The position numbers were made by a program, and so were the translations under genes. Under the pieces are notes generated by a model that saw only the letters and a program-made list of their open reading frames with translations, was not told the DNA's origin and made no database searches. Below, in pieces: positions 1-8,856 of a stretch of 64,000 nt of DNA. The stretch is from Pomphorhynchus laevis (Eukaryota; Acanthocephala; Palaeacanthocephala; Echinorhynchida; Pomphorhynchidae). The stretch covers positions 124,001 through 188,000 of the forward strand of contig WNNJ02000449.1 in NCBI GenBank assembly GCA_012934845.2. The letters run 5' to 3'. Numbering within the stretch: the first letter of the stretch is position 1; each line of letters begins with the position of its first letter.

Positions 1-241
1 TACCTCTGTATATTTAAGAGTCGGTATAAATAACAACACTTTAAATGCCTCTACTGTACTTTTTCGGATTGTAAAGTGGTTAACCGAAATGTGAATGCAA
101 CGATCGTTTTTATGAATTGTTTAGATTCGTCGTGAGTATCTAATTCATATTCCTCTTATATTCATATTCGGTAAATATATTCATATTCCTCTTATATTCA
201 TAAATACTAAAATCATAATCTTCTTCCATTTCAAATATAAA

Positions 242-420
242 GTTATTACAGGAACAAAAAAGCAGAAATTATCCTTTATTAGATTAATAAAAATCTATAT
301 TTCGATAGCTCCTGCTATCATTCATCAGGAACAAATCCTGATGATGATAGCAGGAGCTATTGAAATATAGAATTTTTATCAAATAAAGGATAATTTATGC
401 TTCTTTGTTCCTGTAATAAC
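242..420. repeat. Long fold-back inverted repeat
   Basis: Arm 242-330 is the near-perfect reverse complement of arm 336-420, with a 5-base centre (331-335). The outer ends read GTTATTACAGGAAC and GTTCCTGTAATAAC. I see only scattered mismatches and one or two slips over about 85 bp. No clear target-site duplication flanks it. It could be a fold-back or MITE-like element, or a one-off snap-back duplication. No coding capacity. Confidence 0.85.
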
Positions 421-631
421 TTCTTATATTCATATTTATATTTATATTCATCCATATTAGGTGAGTATATTTCGCCACAAAGCAGAAGTTTGTGATCTTC
501 TTGAAATCATATTTTATTATATTTATTCATATTTTATCTTTATTCATATTATATGATATTTTATTTTAAGCAGAACAAAATTTGTACATTTGAAAAGTGA
601 TTAATTTAGTTAAATTATATTCTGATTTTAG

Positions 632-721
632 TTGATTCGACAAAGATTTTCGAGGATATATTAAATGATGATGGTGAATTGTTACTAAATAAACAACTGT
701 TCTCAAATGATCTTAAATTGG
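632..721 (+). other. Possible short exon or coding remnant (weak)
   Basis: An open stretch of about 30 codons (reads DSTKIFEDILNDDGELLL at its start) follows a pyrimidine-rich TTTTAG and ends before GGTATAT, so both ends look like splice sites. The residue mix is protein-like for such AT-rich DNA. I do not recognise a family, and there is no support beyond the open frame and splice-like ends. It may be chance. Confidence 0.15.
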
Positions 722-831
722 GTATATAATTGCGATTAATTCTAGTTGCATATATTTTAAGTATTTGGATATATTTTTGTATACATTTGTTTGTATTTGC
801 TAGAAATGCTATTTTAAAATAGTTTTCATAA

Positions 832-969
832 TTGGCAAATGATGCAAATAAAATTAATTTCGGAAAGAATGCCCCTGCGCTATATGTTGGATCATCAGTA
901 GAAGATAATATTTATTGCTGGGTGCAATTACTCGTAAACGGTTCAAATAGATTTATAGCAAAATACTAG
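832..969 (+). other. Short open stretch, possible 3' exon remnant (weak)
   Basis: Forty-five codons open to a TAG at 967-969, containing NFGKNAPALYVGSSVEDN and then a WVQLL segment. An in-frame stop lies just upstream and no good splice acceptor is visible at the correct place. With the stretch at 632-721 it could be the tail of a decayed host gene or an unrecognised transposon. I cannot assign a family. Confidence 0.15.
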
Positions 970-1005
970 GTGCACAATTATATATATAATTAAACAAAAA
1001 TATAT

Positions 1006-1183
1006 AATTATTGGAGCTGGATCAAAGAATGGATGAAAATTTTATTTGTTATTTTGCTAAACTCTGTTAGCATCTTCGGAAAATTACAATTTGATAAAGA
1101 ATTATTGAAGCTGGATCAAAGAAAGAAGGAATATTTTATTTGATATTTCGCTAACTTCTGTTAGCATCTTCAGAAAATTACAG
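1006..1183 (+). repeat. Two-copy direct repeat, period about 94 bp
   Basis: Unit 1 starts at 1006 and unit 2 at 1100. Both read AATTATTG(G/A)AGCTGGATCA and end in CATCTTC(G/A)GAAAATTACA. They differ at about a dozen positions, so the duplication is older than the A/A' duplication. Function unknown. Confidence 0.8.
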
Positions 1184-2089
1184 TCTTAAATATTATAAAT
1201 ATTAACTGTTTATAAATATTTGCTTTGTATAATACTATGTTATAATATGTAATGTATAATACAAAATATCAATAATATTTTGTATTATATATTATTATAT
1301 ATTAATAATATTTTTCATTATTTATTATATATTATTATATATTATATATCATAAAGCATTCAAACAATCAGAATTTTTAAAATATCTTCAGATTAGCAAA
1401 ACTTGATAATTAGAATTTCAATTAGAAATCGTTTGTTTATCATATAAAATAATATTTTGCTATATAAATATTTTATAATATTTTACATAATATTTTAAGT
1501 AATATTAAATTATTAATATTTTACATAATATTTATAGTAATTAATTAATGTAATTTATTAAATTCACAATATAAAAGTGCAGCCGAAATTCCGCAATCGT
1601 TATTGATGATCTGATGTACATCAAATGCCTATTTGATAAGGACATATACATTTAGCTTTCTAAAACCTATTTATTATTTATTTTTAAATTTATGCATATA
1701 GTACAGAATATATAGACTCAACTAACTTATCTGATTTAATCCGAAAATAGATTTTCTAAATCTATTAGAGATATTTCGATCATTTTAAAAAGTTAATGCC
1801 AAGGGAAGCAGATATCAAAAAAAATAAAAATAATATTTTAATTTTATTTTTAAGCCTAAACCAATTTCATGCTTGACTGATGGTAAGTTGTGAGAGTATA
1901 ATATTGTGCCACTGGTACGAGTGAACAGATTTCCACAAAGATAATCAATAGATTTTATTTGACTAGACATCGCAATGAATGATCAAACAGATTTAAGTTA
2001 TGATCCTTCTGTTATGATCTTAGTTATGATCATAACAGAAGTTAAAGATGACTCTATTGCACTACGTAGACGATACTGAAAGATCTTTG

Positions 2090-3720
2090 CAGGTTATCGA
2101 CAAAAATGTTTGCGCCTCTAGGAGATTAATTTATGGAAACAAGCTGAATGTTTATCCTGGAAGTTATCGTCTCGTAAATCCGGTGTAATCTCTCAGATTC
2201 CTATGTCTAGATGTCATGTTCGTTTTCAGAGTTTACTCTCGAATTTTGACCGGACATCTTTGTACACGATCCCCGTTAGTAGCTGGGATATTTGTAGTGA
2301 TGAATATGATCCATTAAATATGTAATTCACCGCATTTGAACTGCAATTGTGTCTAGACCATATCTCCAATAATAAAGCAGCGGGTCCTGATAAACTTTGT
2401 ATAGATACGATAAAGTATTCGTTTTCACTACCCGAAAACTATTGGACGTTCTTATTTAATTATTTGCTTAATGGTAAATAAATTGCAACATCTTAGCACG
2501 AAGGTATCGTAAAGGTTCTTTACATAAAATGATACAGACTTTTATCAGGGTATTACTCTTTGAGATCACTCGTATTAATTCCTGTCGTTTGTAATAACAC
2601 GTCGTTTAAGGTGTTTCTGTGGACATCTCTTTGCGACTGAACAATTTTGATTTTGCCTCTGTCGTTCGAAGATGCAGGCTATTGAGATCATTCGTGGTCG
2701 AGTTAAGTTGTGCTTTAACTATGGATATACTTTGAATGCTTATTTTATTGATTTCAAAAATGCTTTTGATAATGTAAATCGTGACTTATCGCTGACGAGA
2801 TTGTTTAGGCATTTTTGGATCTCAGGTCGAATTCTTAATATGATAGATAACATCTTAGAACATATGATGAGAACATCTTATATGCTGTGTATTTTTTTGG
2901 TCCCAGGCTATCGGATCCAATAACTGCTAATCAAGGAGTTAAGCAAAATGACCCAGTAATCCCAATATTATACTTCATATAAATATTTCGAAATCCAAAG
3001 TAATAAAATTCCGTCCTACTCTTAGGGGTCATAACCTTGAATTTTGTACTCTGTACTCTTATCTATGTATCTTGTTAACTTTTAAATGTTCTTTTATTAA
3101 GCATTTCATAAAAAATGTTCAAACTTAGTGACAGCGACATCAAGTGTAATTAAAATCGGATCACTATCTTTTGATGGTGCGCTTAAGTATTTCAATATAA
3201 TGATTTAATCGATAATTTAGTACGGCCCTTAGCTATCTAGGGGATCTCAAATCTAGTAATTTCGAACAAATAGATATAGGCCTCTGGTGTTTTATCGAAC
3301 ATTTGGTAGGAGTTTCGTATAAGTGTTCAAATGCCTCTGGCGTTTTATCAAGTATGTGGTCGGAGTGTTCATTTACTGCGGTAGCTGCCTTATAATATTA
3401 TAAAATAATATTATAGTTAATAATATTTATAATCTCAATAATAATATATATTAATAATATTAGTAATAGACATCAGATAGATATCAATCCCGAGATATAT
3501 TTAACTCCTGCTTTTATTCACATTTCCTGGGAAAATTCAAAATAGATAATACGTCTACTTATGTGTCGTGTTTCCCTTCATGGATATCACGGTAAATATT
3601 TTAAAATGCGTATCCTGATTCATCAACCGCACCTATCAATACTTAGTTTATCTGAAATCGACAAGTTGTAACTTTGGTCTGAGCAAATCAAATTTCTAGA
3701 TACGACCGAACATTATTGAT
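2090..3720 (+). mobile_element. Decayed non-LTR retrotransposon (reverse transcriptase region)
   Basis: Reading in changing frames, the plus strand keeps reverse-transcriptase landmarks in order. An HISNNKAAGPDKLCIDTIK stretch near 2355-2412 corresponds to the usual NNKAPGPDGI motif. An open piece at 2672-2923 holds FIDFKNAFDNVNRDL, with the motif A aspartate. NQGVKQNDPVIPI near 2933-2970 is a worn GVRQGDPLSP motif B. Several stops and frameshifts separate these, so the element is dead. No YxDD motif, poly(A) tail or target-site duplication is visible. The motifs suggest an APE-type Jockey/CR1-like LINE, but the clade is not certain. No ORF1 was found. The copy at 51237-52867 is virtually identical. 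Confidence 0.75.
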
Positions 3721-3792
3721 GATAATTCGATTTTCTCTTTTATTTAAGTGTTTCTTTTTAATTATTTTGTTGTTTGTTATCCACGCCGAGAT

Positions 3793-4090
3793 GCAAAGAG
3801 GCAAAATAAATTATCTTCATAATTATGAATTTAAGATTTTTGTTAACAAAATAAACTGTTAATATTTTATTTGTAAAAGTAGCTAATAAGTTATTTTGAT
3901 TTACAAAAGGTCATATATTCTGGTTGTTGTACCACAACCAGGCAAAGAGGCAAAATAAATTATCTTCATAATTATGAATTTAAGATTTTTGTTAACAAAA
4001 TAAACTGTTAATATTTTATTTGTAAAAGTAGCTAATAAGTTATTTTGATTTACAAAAGGTTATATATTCTGGTTGTTGTACCACAACCAG
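3793..4090 (+). repeat. Tandem duplication, 2 x 149 bp
   Basis: Units 3793-3941 and 3942-4090 are almost identical (one visible substitution, GGTCATAT versus GGTTATAT). Each starts GCAAAGAGGCAAAATAAATT and ends CTGGTTGTTGTACCACAACC, where CTGGTTGT/ACAACCAG can form an 8-bp hairpin. The repeat sits at the 3' side of the dead LINE and recurs at 52940-53237. Confidence 0.9.
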
Positions 4091-4245
4091 GAGAATTTTA
4101 GCTCACATATGCAATCAATTTAAATTAAAGACATTCATTGTAAGTGGCAGCATTTTAAACAGTGGTCGGGCTAGCGGATCACAAACATAAGGTAATATTT
4201 TAATAGATCGTTGAAAGTGCCAGCCAAAATGTTGAAAGCTTTCAC

Positions 4246-4434
4246 GTGTTGCTGACTAATAGCCGTCGAAAAGAAAAGCAGGAAATACGCCCAATCGGGG
4301 TGTGCGACACTGCAAAAAGAATAATTAGTAAAGTGATTCTTATGTTTTTCCCTACTACTTGTAAACGTTGCGGAGACATTTCAAACAGCTGCAGGGCAAA
4401 AGTGTGGGGCCAAATAAGCGGTACACTTAATTAG
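4246..4434 (+). pseudogene. Dead fragment of an RLE-type LINE reverse transcriptase
   Basis: The 62-codon open piece contains EIRPIGVCDTAKRIISKVIL. This closely matches GVRPVGIGETLRRIIGRVVL in the intact element at 59888-62911 (residues about 372-391 from its MPRG start), which is reverse-transcriptase motif 2. The following CRAKVWGQISGT may match the later Cys-Gly region. It is too short to be functional and has no neighbouring motifs in frame, so it is a relic of a related but not identical element. The copy at 53393-53581 is the same. Confidence 0.55.
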
Positions 4435-4628
4435 TGTACACTTATAACGCAAATGCTGGTGGCTGACTTCTCACAATGGTTGCAAAACCTCCATTTGGCA
4501 GAAAATTGAAAGATGTTCAGAATTTTCAGAACTTCATGTTCAGAAGGTTAGCGGATCACAAACATAAGGTAATATTTTAGTAGATCGTTATAATACGATC
4601 TCCTACCAAATGTAGACCTACCAATGGT

Positions 4629-4745
4629 CGATCTACATTTCACGTTTCAACTCTTTTTATCTGCTTACTCCTACACTGGTGCTGATCGGATTTAAACTCA
4701 GAACGTTTAAATCGCGATTCAACATCCCCTAGGCTGGCTGCACCA
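4629..4745 (-). mobile_element. SINE-like, tRNA-derived unit (minus strand)
   Basis: Read on the minus strand this unit has a tRNA-like head starting GGTGCAGCCAGCCTAGG, a B-box-like GAGTTTAAATCC, and then CAGCACCAGTGTAGGAGTAAG and GTTGAAACGTGAAATGTAGA. The same order is found on the plus strand at 4868-4990, so this is a mobile repeat family and not a chance match. No terminal A-tail or target-site duplication was identified. The parent tRNA is not clear. Copy at 53776-53892. Confidence 0.45.
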
Positions 4746-4867
4746 GTGGCAGCATGAAAAAACGGTGATCCGGCTAGCGGATCACACCCTAGGGTAGGTA
4801 TCTAATATATCGTTAGTATACGATTCGCTACCAAAAGTAATATACAGAAATGCATATCTACACCACT

Positions 4868-4990
4868 GGAGCAGCCAGTATTGCAGCGTTGAATGTAACG
4901 TTGAATCAACGATACATACGTCCTGAGTTCAAATGCTATCAGCACCAATGTACGGAGTAAGCAAATAATAAGGGTCGAAACGTGAAATGC
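4868..4990 (+). mobile_element. SINE-like, tRNA-derived unit (plus strand)
   Basis: The unit begins GGAGCAGCCAGTATTGCAGC and carries a B-box-like GAGTTCAAATGC at 4925-4936. It continues ATCAGCACCAATGTACGGAG, then GTAAGCAAATAATAAGGGTC and GAAACGTGAAATG. It is the plus-strand partner of the unit at 4629-4745, so the two form an inverted pair about 120 bp apart. Copy at 54015-54137. Confidence 0.45.
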
Positions 4991-5273
4991 AATAGTCTTG
5001 ATCACCAGCTCATGATACCCACTCAGGCTGATTAGTAGTGTCCAGCTGTATCAATAATAGGAACAATATCTGTGAGGATAATGTCGTGCCACAATCAGAA
5101 GATTTTTAGCTCACAGGTGCAATCAATTTAAATTAAAAACATCCATTGCAAGTGGCATCATGAAAAACAGTGATCCGGCTAGCGGATTACTTACCTAAGG
5201 TAACTTTCTAATATATCGTTAGAATACGATGCCCTATCAAAAGTAATATACAGAAATGTATATCTACACCACT

Positions 5274-5360
5274 CGAGCAGTCAGCCTAGTAAATGGCTGA
5301 CTGCTTACTCCTAGTAAGGAGTAAGCAGATACTAAGGGTCGAAAAGTGAAATGTAGATCT
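5274..5360 (+). mobile_element. SINE-like unit, internally deleted
   Basis: It starts GAGCAGTCAGCC and ends GAGTAAGCAGATACTAAGGG then TCGAAAAGTGAAATGTAGATC-like sequence, but the middle of the unit, including the B box, is missing. In its place is a short fold-back: CAGTCAGCC pairs with GGCTGACTG, and CTTACTCCTAG with CTAGTAAGGAG-type sequence. Copy at 54421-54507. Confidence 0.4.
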
Positions 5361-5727
5361 GGACCTACTCAAGCTGATTAGTAGCGTCCTGCCGTATCAA
5401 GAATAGGAACAATACCTGTGAGGATAATGTCATGCCACAACCAGAAGAATTTCACCTTACATATGCAATCAATATAAATATATAAATATATTGATGATAA
5501 AGTAGTGGAATATATTCAATTTATAAATTGAGAAAATCGATTATTTAAATAACTGCTGACAGCTCACAGATGCAATCAATTTAAATTAAAAACATTCAAT
5601 GCAAGTGGCAGCATGAAAAACAGCAGGCTCAATAACTGCTAACAGCTCACATATGCAATCAATTTAAATTAAAAATATTCAATGCAAGTGGCAGCATGAA
5701 AAACAGTGGGTCCAAAGTGGGTCCAGA

Positions 5728-5850
5728 TCTACATTAGTCAAGGAATTATGCAAGGTGACCTATTAAGTCCGATATAATACTTCAGATAAATATCTCGAGG
5801 AATATATCCAATCCATAAATTAAGAAAATTGATTACTTGAATTGTTTTTG
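5728..5850 (+). pseudogene. LINE reverse-transcriptase fragment
   Basis: The plus strand reads ISQGIMQGDLLSPI, a good match to the GVRQGDPLSP motif B of non-LTR reverse transcriptases, followed by a stop and worn sequence. The 3' part (GAATATATCCAATCCATAAA) has a relative at about 5513-5555. This may be the same LINE family as 2090-3720, since both have the same sequence after motif B (ATACTTCA(G)ATAAATAT). Copy at 54875-54997. Confidence 0.55.
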
Positions 5851-6485
5851 ATGTAAATTAATTTTAAATAAATGTATAAAGTGATCGTTTAGGAAGACTA
5901 GGGACCATATACTCTTTATTTGAATTAAATTTATTTTTGTTTGTTATCGGAAATGCTCGTTGCATAATATCCGGATATTAAACCATTTTGAAACTTAGAC
6001 GCGTTTTTGAGGGCAAGCAACATATTGCATGAACGAAATACACAGGAAAATTACACGTCTTCGAGAACAAGGTTGGATTCTGATAGATTTCCTTAATAGC
6101 TTAGAAGAAGCATCAATATTCGTAGATATAATTCAAAAGCACACTCCATTAAGGTTGTATTTAGTTAATTATGTCACACATTTGACTATTTTGCATTCAT
6201 ATATATATTCAATTAGTGTGTATATTTAACATTGATGCAGTATATCTACGAGAAAAAGTATTCATCATTATATTTTGTAAATCGTTTATAATAAAAACAA
6301 TTTTCCTATCAATTTAGGTAATAGAATTCATAGATAAAATGTAGACGGTATATTTTAGATGATATATCATATATAATATAATACATTTTATGTTAAAATA
6401 TAATATATTTAACAAACGTGAAATATCTTTATAGTAAAATTTGTAAATTAAAACAAAAATTTAAAAAATAAATTATAAAATAACT
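5851..6485 (+). other. AT-rich interval with one doubtful ORF
   Basis: A 66-codon open frame lies at 6029-6229 (starts MNEIHRKITRLREQGWILID, then FLNSLEEASIFVDIIQKHTP). Its first 45 codons look more protein-like than the surroundings, and a donor-like AAG|GTTGTA occurs near 6151. I recognise no family. In the second copy (55176-55376) one base change replaces Ile with Met, so there is no sign of constraint. The rest (6230-6485) is AT-rich and holds nothing I recognise. Confidence 0.2.
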
Positions 6486-6559
6486 GGCCGATTAGCTCAG
6501 TTGGTTAGAGCGCCGTGCTAATAACGCGGATGTCGTGGGTTCGACCCCCACATTGGCCA
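6486..6559 (+). tRNA. tRNA-Ile(AAU), left copy
   Basis: A 74-nt cloverleaf. Acceptor GGCCGAT pairs with ATTGGCC plus discriminator A. The D arm is GCTC-AGTTGGTTA-GAGC, the anticodon arm CCGTG-CTAATAA-CGCGG with anticodon AAT (read as inosine-AU), and the T arm GTGGG-TTCGACC-CCCAC. The A box (TAGCTCAGTTGG) and B box (GGTTCGACCCC) fit eukaryotic RNA polymerase III promoters. No CCA is encoded and there is no intron. One oddity is that no run of four T follows closely; the first TTTT on the plus strand is about 115 bp downstream. It may be a working gene with read-through termination or a copy carried by the duplication. Confidence 0.93.
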
Positions 6560-7334
6560 TAATATTTGAATATCAAATTAGACGCATTATATTTCCTAAG
6601 TGCAAAATCTTTATAGATGTATAAAATTTAAAAATGATTAAACAATTTATCTCAAATTATACAATTCCGCGTGAATTTTTGTAATCATATAAGCCCGACG
6701 CGAAATAAAGACGAAAAATGGTAATAGACGCCGTTTTATCATCACTATGACTAATCAGTGCCATATGTTCCATCATTGTCATCATGTATAGGAGGACTAG
6801 CAGACCGCAATCAACGAATCATTTGATTAAACAATTGTTTCATATAATGCATTGAATTTAATGCATATCTATAATTGGCGTGATTTGACCGTTCACAATC
6901 AGTTTATTTTATTTTGTGATGTGACACATGTGGTGTAGGTTTTAATTGTGTTTTTTAGCATTATATTAAATTGTGTTCTTCCTTAGATCTGAAGAAGCTT
7001 TTGAAATATCAAAATGCCATAAAAATATGGTTGTTGTGGATAAATATCAGTATTTTATTAAAATACATTTTTATGATTACGTTTCATTGTAAAATACAAA
7101 TCTTTTTAAGTGTAAACAATTGTTTAAACTCACTATTAACGAATATTACAATCTAACAACATTTTAATTCATTTTTATTTATTATTATTCAATTTTTTAT
7201 TTTAATTATTTTTTAGTAAAATATTTTTTAATTCTTAAATTATTGTTTTATTTACATAAAACATGTTAACCGACAAACATCTTTGTAACTCAATTATTGA
7301 ATGTTAGTTTAAAATCTTTATAGATTTTCATATA
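6560..7334. other. Intergenic, no recognised gene
   Basis: AT-rich apart from a slightly more mixed stretch at about 6690-6830. The 61-codon open frame at 6971-7156 has a low-complexity Ile/Leu/Lys-rich product, as expected by chance in such DNA. It is conserved in the right copy only because of the recent duplication. Confidence 0.6.
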
Positions 7335-7695
7335 TTTTTATGGATAATAAATAATATACTTTGTATTAAAATAAGATACTTGATAATCTAATTTCATCAT
7401 AGGAAATACGTTATTAGCATGCATTTGGCTCTGCTGCTATGCAGCAGTAATATATATTATTTGTATATTCATAATATACAAATCAACATAATATTATTAA
7501 AAATTTATTAAAACTTTTAAGCTAAAATTTTTAATGGATAATCAACAATATACATTGTATTCGAATAAAATACTAGCGCATAGTTGGCTCCGTTGCTATG
7601 TTGGTTCGAGGAATATGGATTAAAACAGGATAACATAGAGGTTCTTCCTGATGACCTCCATTCCATATTCTGATACATCGTCTGTAAACACTGAC
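7335..7695 (+). repeat. PLE 3'-terminal repeat units, two truncated copies with fold-backs
   Basis: The unit starts TATGGATAATAAATAATATA, CTTTGTATTA-AATAAGATAC, then GGAAATACGTTATTAGCATG. The first copy (7335-7447) turns into a hairpin at CTGCTGC-TAT-GCAGCAG (7431-7447), followed by another (7460-7482, 10-bp stem). The second (about 7530-7690) carries GTTGCTATG ... CATAGAGG and CCTGATGACC. It runs straight into a PLE coding fragment. Copy in A' at 56512-56872. Confidence 0.6.
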
Positions 7696-7860
7696 TTTTA
7701 TTAAGAATTGCAACAATATGTAATGATATTGGCTTTCTTCAAAATCATTTAAATAATTTAATAGATACATATTTTAAACTAGGTTACTATAAAGATACCA
7801 TCAAGCGGGAAATAGTAAAATACTATAATATAAAGAATAAATTTAAACTCTTAAGTGGCA
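7695..7860 (+). pseudogene. Penelope-like element fragment, reverse-transcriptase C-terminal part
   Basis: The stretch translates to RIATICNDIGFLQNHLNNLI then DTYFKLGYYKDTIKREIVKY. It is almost the same as 8655-8790 and fits the region after the catalytic core in Penelope-like reverse transcriptases (pattern LRA-x-ICS ... F ... L-x-x-x-GY ... I). It is headless and followed by the element's 3' unit. The A' copy (56872-57008) lacks its 3' end because of the 274-bp deletion there. Confidence 0.6.
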
Positions 7861-8105
7861 AATTTTTTTGGATGGACAATATACTTTGTATTAGAATAAG
7901 ATATACCAGATAATCAAATTTCATCAGAGGAAATATCATATTATCATGTTTCTGCTTACTTTTAAGCAAGTTTGATAAATTATTTCCCTTTTCTTATAAT
8001 GATAAGTTCAAATTAACAAAATACTATTAAAATATTAAATTTACAATCAATAAATCAACAAAATATAATTAAAAATAAATTTAAACTCTGAAGCAGAAAA
8101 TGTTT
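7832..8105. other. Segment absent from the right copy (about 274 bp)
   Basis: A reads TACTATAATATAAAGAATAA here, whereas A' jumps from TATAATAT directly to ATGGATGGATAATAAATAAT (57001-57020), which matches A from about 8106. The missing piece ends at a repeat of the PLE 3' unit, with a TAT microhomology at the joint. It is a deletion in A' or, less simply, an insertion in A. The stretch holds a worn PLE tail and 3' unit (7861-7950). Confidence 0.8.
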
Positions 8106-8180
8106 ATGGATGGATAATAAATAATATACTTTGTATTAGAATAAGATACACCAAATAATCAGATTTCATCAGAAGATATG

Positions 8181-8216
8181 CGTCATTAGTATGTATTTAT
8201 ATACATACTAATGACG
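8181..8216. repeat. Perfect 16-bp hairpin, TTAT loop
   Basis: CGTCATTAGTATGTAT (8181-8196), loop TTAT, then its exact reverse complement (8201-8216). The left arm belongs to the PLE 3' unit (consensus CGTCATTAGCATGTAT). The right arm is an inverted copy replacing what should follow, so this is a snap-back event inside the repeat. The identical hairpin is at 57084-57119. Confidence 0.9.
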
Positions 8217-8439
8217 TTTTTCTATTTTTTAATTTATAAAAAAATAGTTGATAATATAATAAATAATATAAGTTAGATGTTCCATACTTTATGGTTTACT
8301 ATGTTTTTGATTTTCGTTATGTTGCCTTTATATTCTTTTTAACAAAATTATAGTTCTATTAGAAATCAGTTAGTAATTAATACATACTTATGCGATCTTT
8401 GACGTGGAAATTGCTCATTGTTTTACAATAAACTAATAT

Positions 8440-8856
8440 GTAAATTCTAATGTGTCTAAAAAGCCTTATTCTTAACAAAACCAATATTAATGATAAAGAA
8501 GGTGTATGTCTAGATATGAACATTAAATTAACATTAACTAAAACTACTATTATTTATATCGTAAAGATGACATATTTAAATTTTCAAGAAACATATTTTT
8601 GCATGAGCATTCATGCATACCATATAATATAAAATATAATACATTAAATAATGAAATTTTAAGAATTGCAACAATTTGTAATGATATTGGCTTTCTTCAA
8701 AATCATTTAAATAATTTAATAGATACATATTTTAAACTAGGTTACTATAAAAATAGCATCAAGCAGAAAATAGTAAAATATATAGATAAACACAATAATA
8801 TAAAGAATAAATTAAAACTCTTAGGTAGCAAATTTTTATGGATGGATAATAAATAA
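8440..8856 (+). pseudogene. Penelope-like element, C-terminal reverse-transcriptase region (broken)
   Basis: Two overlapping open pieces in different frames (8450-8632 and 8599-8856). The first holds LNKTNINDKEGVCLDMNIKL and the second HSCIPYNIKYNTLNNEILRI, followed by ATICNDIGFLQNHLNNLIDT. The order LD-x-x-I ... HSC-x-P-x-x-IK ... LR ... GY is that of the C-terminal reverse-transcriptase part of Penelope-like elements. The frame change and missing catalytic core make it non-functional. The second piece ends shortly after with a stop, and I see no GIY-YIG endonuclease downstream, so it is either an endonuclease-lacking type or a truncated copy. The A' copy (57343-57726) is clearly more diverged than its surroundings. 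Confidence 0.65.

Larger units (their letters stand above)
1..1817. other. Left flank, present once in the window
   Basis: AT-rich sequence that does not recur in the right half, unlike everything from 1818 on. Positions about 110-240 and 420-560 are low-complexity TTCATA/TTATAT-type sequence. Positions 1184-1817 are ATAATATT-rich with no gene I can support. No gene is recognised; two short open stretches and two repeats are listed separately. Confidence 0.8.
4093..5720 (+). repeat. Patchwork of a short dispersed repeat cassette
   Basis: A cassette recurs in whole or part near 4095-4205, 4540-4620, 4748-4850, 5098-5260, 5560-5625 and 5640-5715. It starts AGCTCACATATGCAATCAAT, continues with CAAGTGGCAGCATGAAAAAC and CCGGCTAGCGGATCAC, then TCGTTAGAATACGAT. 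SINE-like units and a LINE fragment are inserted among the copies. The cassette has no open frame and could be the untranslated end of a retroelement or a non-autonomous element. The whole patchwork recurs at 53240-54867. Confidence 0.7.

Noticed and set aside
4802-5005. 67-codon minus-strand frame
   Set aside because: It lies across a SINE-like unit and repeat cassette; the product matches no family, and it recurs at 53949-54152 only because of the duplication.
6971-7156. 61-codon plus-strand frame (also 56148-56333)
   Set aside because: The product is Ile/Leu/Lys/Asn-rich, as expected by chance in AT-rich DNA, with no family resemblance.
7573-7770. 65-codon minus-strand frame (also 56750-56947)
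   Set aside because: It runs antisense through a PLE 3' unit and a PLE coding fragment, whose plus-strand reading is the meaningful one.
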